A DNA stretch of 64,000 bases. It comes from Mesostigma viride. Its lineage: Eukaryota; Streptophyta; Mesostigmatophyceae; Mesostigmatales; Mesostigmataceae. A model generated the notes under the pieces. The model was given only the letters and a program-made list of their open reading frames with translations, did not search any database and was not told where the DNA came from. The first letter of the stretch is position 1. The number at the start of each line of letters is the position of its first letter. Made by a program: the position numbers and the translations under genes. The stretch lies in contig RPFO01000059.1 in the NCBI GenBank assembly GCA_009746045.1, positions 1,805,716-1,869,715 on the forward strand, written 5' to 3'. Shown piece by piece: positions 56,784-64,000 of the stretch.

Positions 56784-57078
56784 GCGTCAGTTACGTTAAA
56801 TAGTGACGGAACCTTTTGCCGCCTGAGGCAAATCGGTCCGTAACACTATTTTGCCCGGAATAACCACTTCCGAGCACCCAAGTTAATTCGGCCGAATTAA
56901 CTTGGGTGCTCGGAAGTGGTTATTCCGGGCAAAATAGTGTTACGGACCGATTTGCCTCAGGCGGCAAAAGGTTCCGTCACTATTTAACGTAACTAAAACC
57001 TGGCCTCGTGGAGGGGGGACGAAGAGCCCGAGACATCCGCCTAGGCCGCTGAGCACGCACCACTAAATGCGCCGGAGC

Positions 57079-57126
57079 TGCCTCAGTGAGGATTCGAACC
57101 CCTGACCTCCAAGGTGCACGGGTTTT
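57079..57126 (-). other. tRNA 3'-half-like sequence (Pal-1 left spacer)
   Basis: Reverse complement of 57333-57380. On the minus strand: AAAACCC at the palindrome border, a T-arm-like AGGGGTTCGAATCCTC, then CTGAGGCA as acceptor strand. No 5' half. Confidence 0.5.
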
Positions 57127-57332
57127 AGTTACGTTAAATAGTGACGGAACCTTTTGCCGCCTGAGGCAAATCGGTCCGTAACACTATTTTGCCCGGAATA
57201 ACCACTTCCGAGCACCCAAGTTAATTCGGCCGAATTAACTTGGGTGCTCGGAAGTGGTTATTCCGGGCAAAATAGTGTTACGGACCGATTTGCCTCAGGC
57301 GGCAAAAGGTTCCGTCACTATTTAACGTAACT

Positions 57333-57380
57333 AAAACCCGTGCACCTTGGAGGTCAGGGGTTCGAATCCTCACTGAGGCA
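57333..57380 (+). other. tRNA 3'-half-like sequence (Pal-1 right spacer)
   Basis: Starts exactly after the palindrome's CGTAACT with AAAACCCGTG, then GGGGTTCGAATCCTC and CTGAGGCA. AARA at the start fits positions 35-38 of a tRNA anticodon loop (as in Leu-NAA or Phe-GAA); the identity is uncertain. Confidence 0.5.
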
Positions 57381-57683
57381 GCTCCGGCGCATTTAGTGGT
57401 GCGTGCTCAGCGGCCTAGGCGGATGTCTCGGGCTCTTCGTCCCCCCTCCACGAGGCCAGGTTTTAGTTACGTTAAATAGTGACGGAACCTTTTGCCGCCT
57501 GAGGCAAATCGGTCCGTAACACTATTTTGCCCGGAATAACCACTTCCGAGCACCCAAGTTAATTCGGCCGAATTAACTTGGGTGCTCGGAAGTGGTTATT
57601 CCGGGCAAAATAGTGTTACGGACCGATTTGCCTCAGGCGGCAAAAGGTTCCGTCACTATTTAACGTAACTGCGTCTACCTAAA

Positions 57684-57695
57684 CCTCCGATACCA
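57684..57695 (-). promoter_or_regulatory. Gyp-2 primer-binding site
   Basis: TGGTATCGGAGG one base inside the 5' LTR. It implies a primer tRNA ending CCTCCGATACCA; a U at position 72 would fit an initiator-type A1-U72 pair, similar to the initiator-Met PBS known from plant retrotransposons. Confidence 0.65.
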
Positions 57696-57696
57696 T

Positions 57697-58269
57697 TGTT
57701 ACGCCCAGGCTCTACTCGATCCCAAACCCCGCGCCTAACCTTACCTAAACTAGTGAGGGTACCTAGCGATGAGGAGCTGTATTGGCTATAAGACCTAGGA
57801 CGCGACGACTCTGCTCTCAATGCATTCCGATACATGCGGTTACTGTACGCCATATACCAAATAATGCCGGGACACTACGAAGTAAACACTGGTAAATTCA
57901 CGACCCAAAACGATGTATTACAATTCCATAATACACGCCGAGTGCGATTCACGAAGGACAACCGCTGCATAAATGATCGCCGACATGCGTGTATGCTCGG
58001 GCCGACACCGACCCTCGCCTACAGGACCAACGCATGTCCACAAGGTTCAAACGGAGGATAAAGGACCACTACTAAAGTACGCAGCGCGGCGCGACTGCAC
58101 CAAGCCACCATACTGTACGATTGCCACGTCACAAGGCCCGGTACCAACCGGCCAAAAAGGTCCTAACTACACGTAAGCTTAAGAAAGTCAACGGACTGTC
58201 TCGAAATGGCTGAGGCACAAAGGACCTAATTTACGTCCGTAACAACAACAAAAGTTACGCGACGTAACA
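57697..58269 (-). repeat. Gyp-2 5' LTR
   Basis: 573 bases; one substitution seen relative to 18886-19458. TTTGC duplication follows at 58270-58274. Confidence 0.9.
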
Positions 58270-58274
58270 TTTGC

Positions 58275-59454
58275 AAGATATTTACTGCCAAAGTTGGACA
58301 AAAGACGATCATTTTCAGGCAAGGGAAATCCCCTTAGTAGTTTACCCCTGCAGGGAGGGTTCTAAAAAATTATTCTGGGGTTGGAAAATGTCAATAGATA
58401 GTGCCACCATGCTTTCCTTGGGTCAGACCGCACGGATAGCCCATCTGACCTATATAATGCGCTCACTTACGTGTGTGGGTTACGCGCGCGTAAGCAGCCA
58501 TCCATGAAATGCCACACACTTATGCATTGTATACAGCCACATAGGACTGTGAAAAGTGCTGGGAAACAAAGAAGTGCTAAACCAGCACTAACGGAATGGC
58601 ATCCTCCAAAGAAACACCACAAACTGAGCAGATTTGTTTGGGGCTAATAGCACTCATACAGCAGGCATGGAAACCTGCTGCAAGAGGCACTGATACACTC
58701 GTGTAAAATGGATGTATAAACGACAGATTCCCGTGCAAACGACATGCAAACACGTTGCCGTACCTGGCTTGATCACGACCTTTCCGGGTTCTGCTGGCCG
58801 GGACCCTCATATCTCACACTGGCTAATGCTTTCCAGGCATAGGCCGCCTTAGCCGCATAATGCATGCATCCGACATGATTACCAGGTTGATGTTCTGTGC
58901 AAAGATGACCTATAAACGCATCCGAATTCACAGGGACGCTGCTGCGGATGTCCCGTACCAAAACTGGGTGCTCGGGCTGGCGCAGACTGCCGGGCCATAA
59001 GAAGAAAATCGAAATATGGCATGCCATTACTCATCTGGTACTGACGACCAAGAAAGCAGTAATGTCCTACCTGTATTTTACCAATGCTATACATCTGGCC
59101 ACCCCTGACCTACGAAAATCACGCATCATCATTCTGAGCAACATTCTGAACCATTACAAGCCGCGAGATGCAAAATTTCCTTGATAACGGCACGCTAGCA
59201 GCCATATCTCGTTACGCGCGCGCGCGAGTGAAAATTTCCCGCCAAAGTCACGTGATACTGTCTCAATACACGTTGTATTTACCAGGCTATGGCGAATATT
59301 ACCCCCAAACCTATGCATCACCTTCGTCCTTAAGTGTTCCCAGACCCACCGGACCACTGACATCCGTCACAGGTGGCGCGGCGCTCCGGGAATTGAGCGC
59401 CGCGCCACCGGGGGTCAAACAGGGCGATATATCGCCCTGTTTCCGGACTATGGG
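58275..59454. other. PB-1 right part: no gene, terminal hairpins
   Basis: About 1.2 kb with no ORF that resembles a protein family. The right end has a hairpin with 14-bp stem (59372-59409), a perfect 26-base palindrome around CGATATATCG (59417-59442) and the terminal CCGGACTATGGG. A CG alternation (CGCGCGCGCG) lies near 59217. Confidence 0.6.
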
Positions 59455-59983
59455 TTAAGTTCACGTGAACGTGGCGCGGAATCGATACCGGCGAGTGGTT
59501 TTCGCCGGATAAATAGTGACGGACCTAATTGCCCAAGTGGCAAAAAGGTTCCGTCACTATTTATAATAACTAAGACCTCGTAAGTCGGGGGTTCGAATCC
59601 CTGTGGTGACACGGGTATTTCCGAATACCGGAAGGAATTGATACCAGAAGGCCAAACGAAAGTGCCAGAAGGAAAAAATGCCCGGTTGGAATATCGTTAA
59701 GGCGAGATTCGGTACTGCAGTAGGCATCAGCGGTACGATAGATATCGGCCCCCACACTACGACGTTTTAGTTATTATAAATAGTGACGGAACCTTTTTGC
59801 CACTTGGGCAATTAGGTCCGTCACTATTTATCCGGCGAAAACCACTCGCCGGTATCAATTCCGCGCCACGTTCACGTGAACTTAACGCGGAATAGATACC
59901 GGCGAGTGGTTTTCTCCGGATAAATAGTGACGGACCTAATCATGCCACTTGGCAAAAAGGTTCCGTCACTATTTATAATAACT
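59455..59983. repeat. Pal-2 right end: half palindrome, spacer, complete palindrome
   Basis: 59455-59571 is one arm with the centre GTTCACGTGAAC; 59572-59768 the spacer; 59769-59983 a complete near-perfect palindrome ending AATAACT. Copia-BD resumes at 59984 (CAGGGGTCTGG). Confidence 0.8.
59572..59611 (+). other. tRNA 3'-half-like sequence (Pal-2 right spacer)
   Basis: AAGACCTCGTAAGTC, then GGGGGTTCGAATCCCTG and TGGTGACA: anticodon-loop end, short variable loop, T-arm and acceptor strand. A complete tRNA is not present. Confidence 0.5.
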
Positions 59984-61274
59984 CAGGGGTCTGGCCAGGA
60001 CTTACCTGGGGATTACTTCCAGCCGGAACGTGATGATCAGGGATGACGTCATGACCAACTGGCAAGGTTGTCACATCAGGAGTTACTGCCTCTGCTTCAG
60101 CACCCCTTAGACGTACATATGACCACGACAGACGGTGCACATTCTGGGGAGGATCCTCCATCTTCACCCAGCACTTGTGCCCAGCTAGTTCCACCCTGGT
60201 CACTACTCCAGGGTGCCAGCTACCACGCTTGTCTGCAAGCTTGGGCTCTTTCCACACAATTACCCTTTGGCCAACAACAGGTTTCAGAACACTCCAGCCC
60301 TTGTCTTTCTGCCTCAACTTGGCAAACTTGAACATAAGGCTATCTTTCCAGGCTTGCTCAACCTCTGACAGTAGGGAGCTCCCGAAGATGCAATGATAAT
60401 GGAGTCACAGGGACCTCTCCAACATACATGGATGCCCTGACATTCAACCCGTCCTCAACTGACCACAACCAGGCGGTCTTGATAATAGCTGGAACCAATC
60501 TGGGAATCTTCTTCTCCGTCAGCAGAATAGTCTTGAGTTCTCTGATTGTTCTCTCCACCACTCCTTGACTGCCATGGGACTCCCTGTGTACAACAAATAA
60601 CTCAGGGAGGTCTTCATGCCCCATGCAGCACTCAAATTCTAAATCACACTGCAGCTGGATTACTGGTTTCATTCTGGATCTGATAGCCTGGAGCCCAGCC
60701 ACCAAACATGGCTTAGACTTGTCTTGCAACAGCTCCAGCACCTTGTACTTGGTGTATCTGTCAACACCAATTACCAACAAAATCAGTTTCTATTTCTTGG
60801 ATATCACATTGCACATATCCAGGCTGCAACACAGGTTGTCTGACACATGAGACTTCTTAGGCTTGGGAGCAACCAGCCTACAGGAACAAGCCTCAGCAAT
60901 TACCTGCTGTACTGCTTAGGTGATGTGCTTTGATCAGCACTATCACTTACAACCATGCTCCCCATTGCATCATTCAGGCCATCAGCCTCACCCTCCTCCT
61001 CTAAAGGAGCCTCCTGCCCTAAGGTAGGACTTTCACCCTCCAACATTGAAGGAGTACGCAAATTACCTCCAAGAGCCTTGTGGGAACGTTGTTGCCTTGT
61101 GGTAACTGCTTTCACCATGGTGACGTGGGAAGACCCAGTCACTACCCCATTGTGTTCTTCCTCCATGGATGCACTCTCAACCTGACAGTGCAGGGAGACT
61201 CTCAACCTCAAGTGGGAGACTCTCAACCTGTGCAGGGAGCAAATCAACTTCATCCAGAGTAATGGGGGGGTCAC
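59984..61274 (-). pseudogene. pol: Copia-BD pol 5' half: linker and integrase (frameshifted)
   Basis: From 61274 leftward: an acidic Ser/Glu-rich linker, a zinc part (CSCRLVAPKPKKSH), integrase D (QCDIQ), then after a frame change IGVDRYTKYKVLELL, D (QCDLEF), E (VVERTI), and after another frame change near 60370 the tail (LRQKDKGWSVL, KRGSWHPGVVTRV, NVHRLSWSYV). It ends in SPGQTP at the Pal-2 border; the protease region is missing. RT and RNase H of what may be the same copy lie at 8952-10411. Confidence 0.75.
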
Positions 61275-62774
61275 TCTTAGCCCCCTCCCTGGCGGACCCT
61301 AGCAAGCCCAGGGAAGGCAGAATCCGTCAGGTTGGGTTAAATTAATATACCCACCTCGGTTCACTTGCCAGTGCCAAAGAGGGCAATATGACCCTGTTTG
61401 CATGGCAGAAATAACATGTTACCCTGCGCTGCACCGCAGATCCAGGTGCTCCCCACTGGGCACCTACCCTGTTGAAGTGATTATCAAATAAATCACAACC
61501 TTGCTTGCAAGTGCGCCTTCACGCCAGGCTGCACTTCATGCAACAAAGGTATCAACAGTAACTCCACTTGTTGTTGCGTATAGCATTAAATCGTTTGCGA
61601 CACTCGCTGGCGACTGCTCACGATGAATTAACTGCACACTGGTGAAGCCTTCGCTCCCAACACGCTCAGCAGCTGCATTGAAGACCTTCATTGTCGATGG
61701 CGACAAATTCTGACAGCAGCTTGCGACATTTATGCTCTCTCCCGCTCTTGACAGCGTTACTCGTGCTCATTCCAGATCGCTGGCGACATTCGCAGCTGCC
61801 CGATCACTTCAGCACTCGCAGCCTCTCGCAATCAGCGCTTCATTTGCCTTCAGCGACACAGTTCGCTTGCTGCGACTGCGCGGGCGACCCGGCCACGCTT
61901 TCGCCTTCAATATCGACCTTGCAAACAAGTCATTACTCATTAACATGCAGCATTAATAATGCAAATGCATTAATTAGCATGAGCTTGTTCTGCACAAGAA
62001 AAATTTATACCGCATAATAAACCTTGGCATAATCATCATCGACATATATAGGACAAATATCCGACATGCCCTGCTAGCAATGCCAATGTTGTCATAGTGA
62101 CAACACTTAACTCCGCTGCATACGAAATTATATATAATTTTTCGTATCAATGCTTCCATCACAACTGCGCATATGCAGCAGCCAACATAAAATATTGAAC
62201 TAATTGCGCAATTCTGGCACAAAACAAACTTCGTATTACATTCGCAAAAGCGCAACACATCTGGACCAGGCCCCACCGACTCCATATTCGTAACTACGTT
62301 TTTCGTATAGCATACGTAATTACAACAACATATTTTCACGAAACCAAAAACCAGTTTCGCAGCACAAAATCCCGGCCTTGAAACAATAAAATCCAAAGCT
62401 TTTATTGCGAAGTCCGTGCACAAAAATCAGGCCAGAAACGGAATACAAAAGTCCGCTACAACATTCCCGTAAAATTCAGATCATAAAACTGAAATCCACT
62501 GCACGCGCAACTTAACTTTCATATATGGCGCATCCTGCTGCAGGCCGATTCGTACGTATACGTAGATGCTTGCCGACGATCTTCGAGATAACAAATTCGA
62601 CAACTGCTCCGCTGACGTTGAAATTGAGGCTTGACGAAGGATCCACCGCGCCTCCAGAGATGGTTCACGAAATTCACGCGTGCTTCCCATATTATAATGG
62701 AACAACACCGTAGACTTTGACGACACCAGAAATCAATGCCGTAATCAGTAGATTACGAACTCGATTGTAATTCG
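61275..62774 (-). other. Copia-BD 5' region, decayed; possible ORF1 remnant
   Basis: 1.5 kb between 5' LTR and pol in which a recognisable gag (no CCHC knuckle) is absent. 61560-61930 is rich in CTGGCGAC-type repeats; 61960-62480 is A/T-rich. On the minus strand near 62690 a short ORF (MGSTREFREPS ... LRQASISTSAEQLSNLL) weakly resembles the start of the Copia-C ORF1. Right after the LTR comes CGAATTACAATC, the candidate PBS. Confidence 0.4.
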
Positions 62775-63406
62775 AGTTAAGGAAACTGTGGCTGAACTGT
62801 GGTTCAGCCTGCACTGATTAATATCTACGGAGGAAGTAGTTATATTAATCAATAGGTTTACGTTGCTGGTTATGGATACCAGCACAGAATGCACGAGGCG
62901 TGTGAGAACCGTCGCCGAAGGTGCGAGGACACAGGTGCAGGGAAAGTGGTGCTACCAAGTGGCAGCGCCCTGCTCGTTATATACTAATTGTGACGCTGCC
63001 AGTCACATCCAGATGACTGATAGGACAGATCATCTCACAATGTTGCTGTCCTTCACTCTGGACCGGCAGATCTCGACTCGTTATCCATAAATAGTCACAT
63101 CAATGTCCTGTCGCACAAGTCCTGTCACTATTTGTTACGTCTAATCAATAGCATTGAATAGACCGCAGTGTTGGAGACTAAATGTCCTATCGTACACTGT
63201 GACAAGACGCCGTATGCCACGTGTCACTTGAAGAACCACCGTAGAATCACCGAATCCAAGTAGAATGTAGTAGAACAGTATCTTGCTCATATCTCGAGCA
63301 ATACTCATAAGAATGAACCCGTTTCTGGATTGTAGTAACCAGAAGTAGAATCTCTACAAGCTAAGTAGCTTAGTAGAATAATATTGCTTGCCAGGCAATA
63401 TTAACT
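62775..63406 (-). repeat. Copia-BD 5' LTR
   Basis: 632 bases matching 7534-8167 at roughly 97-98%. Ends AGTTAAGG and ATTAACT. The outer flank is GCTAT in the Gyp-4 RT. Confidence 0.75.
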
Positions 63407-64000
63407 GCTATAGTGGCGAAACGAGGAATAAAACGCCTATAATACGAGGCAATACCTAGGAAGCTACGTACACTCTTAACATCGGTAGGGGTAGGCCAGT
63501 CCTGAATAGATTTGGTTTTATCCGGGTCAGTAGCGACTCCGGCATCTGATAACACATGACCTAAAAAGGGTACACTCCTACCGGAGCGCACTTTAGCATG
63601 GCGAGCCCACAAAGAATTTTCAGCCATTATTTCTAAAACCTTCTTTAAATCACGGAGGTGTGTTTCAAAATCTGGAGAATAAATAAGAATATCATCTAAA
63701 TAGGCCTGGGCGCACGATCTGTCGTGCTCAGTCAAGGAAACAGAGGAGAAGGAAGGATCTTTTAAATCAGAGGACACCTGGGGAAGGTGAGAATCGCCCA
63801 TAACAGGCCTAAGAACTTCATTCATTAGCGTCTGAAAGGAAGCAGGGGCATTACATAATCCCATAGCAGCTACTCTAAACTGGTAATGGCCAAAAGGGGT
63901 AGCGAAAGCAGTTTTATGACAATCTTCAGGCGCTATTCGCAACTGCCAAAAGCCGTCTGCACAATCTAACACAGTGAAACACGTCGAACCCTTAACCTTA
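63407..64000 (-). pseudogene. pol: Gyp-4 pol fragment: reverse transcriptase
   Basis: Minus-strand RT sequence entering from the right edge: LDCADGFWQLRIAPEDC, AYLDDILIYS (YLDD), VPFLGHVLSDAGVATDPDK, SYYRRFIPRFATIA, where the Copia-BD 5' LTR cuts it. Very close to Gyp-3. The remainder is outside the window. Confidence 0.85.

Larger units (their letters stand above)
56789..57670. mobile_element. Pal-1: complete palindromic element P-S-P-S-P
   Basis: Three copies of a perfect 206-base palindrome (56789-56994, 57127-57332, 57465-57670; half-arms of 103) alternate with two 132-base spacers (56995-57126, 57333-57464) that are exact reverse complements. The whole 882 bases is therefore its own reverse complement. 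A 5-base GCGTC duplication flanks it (56784-56788, 57671-57675). Termini AGTTACG...CGTAACT resemble the copia LTR ends (AGTT...AACT). No ORF. It is inserted beside the Gyp-2 PBS. Class unknown. Confidence 0.85.
18886..58269 (-). mobile_element. Gyp-2: gypsy chromovirus-like element carrying five nested insertions
   Basis: 573-base LTRs at 18886-19458 (3') and 57697-58269 (5') differ at about one base and are flanked by perfect TTTGC duplications (18881-18885, 58270-58274). On the minus strand: PBS, ORF0, gag, protease, RT-RNase H-integrase-chromodomain, ORF3. Nested inside are Pal-1, the tandem dimer with Gyp-3, PB-2 and Gyp-1. Gag has lost its zinc knuckle and pol has a 105-base in-frame deletion, although the LTRs look new; the copy was probably already defective when inserted. 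Confidence 0.9.
10851..59454. mobile_element. PB-1: piggyBac-like non-autonomous element (hosts Copia-C and Gyp-2)
   Basis: The ends are inverted CCCATAGTCCGG (10851-10862) and CCGGACTATGGG (59443-59454), each flanked by TTAA (10847-10850 and 59455-59458). Ends beginning CCC with a TTAA duplication are the hallmark of piggyBac. Without the nested retrotransposons about 1.35 kb remain (10851-10995, 18858-18885, 58275-59454). No transposase ORF is seen. The right end carries a 14-bp-stem hairpin (59372-59409) and a perfect 26-bp palindrome (59417-59442). Confidence 0.7.
10412..59983. mobile_element. Pal-2: palindromic element, split by nested insertions
   Basis: The original element is P'-S'-P'-S'-P': three palindromes of about 215 bases (AGTTATTATAAATAG ... 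AATAACT) separated by two oppositely oriented 197-198-base spacers. The left outer palindrome has lost its outer arm (starts inside the arm at 10412); the central palindrome is split at TTAA by PB-1 (10851-59454); the right one (59769-59983) is complete. Removing PB-1 restores exactly the centre seen in the right palindrome. The layout equals that of Pal-1 (56789-57670). It sits in Copia-BD between integrase and RT. Confidence 0.75.

Noticed and set aside
57333-57380. A complete functional tRNA gene
   Set aside because: Only the part from the anticodon loop to the acceptor 3' strand is visible; no D-arm or 5' acceptor strand in either spacer.
10412-59983. A giant cargo-carrying transposon (Starship-like) of 49 kb
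   Set aside because: The length is fully explained by nested LTR elements with their own target duplications; no tyrosine-recombinase captain gene or host cargo was found.
61974-62423. Cys-rich 149-codon minus-strand ORF
   Set aside because: A/T-rich, no motif, inside decayed copia 5' sequence; likely chance.
1-64000. CRISPR arrays, prokaryotic operons or organellar gene clusters
   Set aside because: No regularly spaced repeats with unique spacers and no bacterial-type genes; all long ORFs are retroelement proteins.

Overview
The window looks like eukaryotic nuclear DNA made almost entirely of nested mobile elements. It is about 50% GC, and I recognise no host gene, complete tRNA, rRNA or CRISPR array. 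The lineage cannot be fixed from the sequence alone; an alga or another non-model eukaryote with a repeat-rich genome is plausible. Two LTR retrotransposon families dominate. (i) A divergent Ty1/copia-type family occurs as Copia-A, Copia-BD and Copia-C. Its LTR ends are AGTT...AACT, it has an extra ORF before gag, an in-frame UGA between gag and pol, a protease-like domain downstream of integrase, and an HGDD reverse transcriptase motif. (ii) A Ty3/gypsy chromovirus-like family occurs as Gyp-1 to Gyp-4. Its LTRs are TGTTACG...CGTAACA, it has a small viroplasmin/RNase H1-type hybrid-binding ORF before gag, a C-terminal chromodomain on integrase, and a large conserved unknown ORF after pol.

Layout: 1-7045 Copia-A (minus, its 3' LTR lies outside the window); 7046-7533 an unassigned fragment with an AT-hook; 7534-10411 the 3' half of Copia-BD (minus); 10412-59983 a palindromic element (Pal-2) whose central palindrome was split by a TTAA-targeting, piggyBac-like element (PB-1, ends 10851 and 59454). 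Inside PB-1 lie Copia-C (10996-18852, plus) and Gyp-2 (18886-58269, minus). Gyp-2 holds Gyp-1 (19600-32949, plus, in its 3' UTR), a second TIR element PB-2 (38743-40441, between protease and RT), a tandem dimer of a 1.54-kb unit (41363-54300, in gag), and Pal-1 (56789-57670, next to the primer-binding site). Gyp-3 (43282-54069, minus) sits inside the dimer. 59984-63406 holds the 5' half of Copia-BD, itself inserted in the RT of Gyp-4 (63407-64000, minus, runs off the window).

Target-site duplications give the nesting order: CTCGG for Gyp-1, TTTGC for Gyp-2, TCAGC for Gyp-3, GCGTC for Pal-1, TTAA for PB-1, TTAG for PB-2 and AATA(T/C) for Copia-C. LTR pairs of Gyp-1, Gyp-2, Gyp-3 and Copia-C look nearly identical, so the pile-up is recent.

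The strongest candidates for something undescribed are: the Pal elements, which have three self-complementary palindromes alternating with two opposed spacers that carry tRNA 3'-half-like sequence; the accessory ORFs of both retrotransposon families; and the reordered, HGDD-type copia polyprotein with a UGA at its gag/pol boundary.
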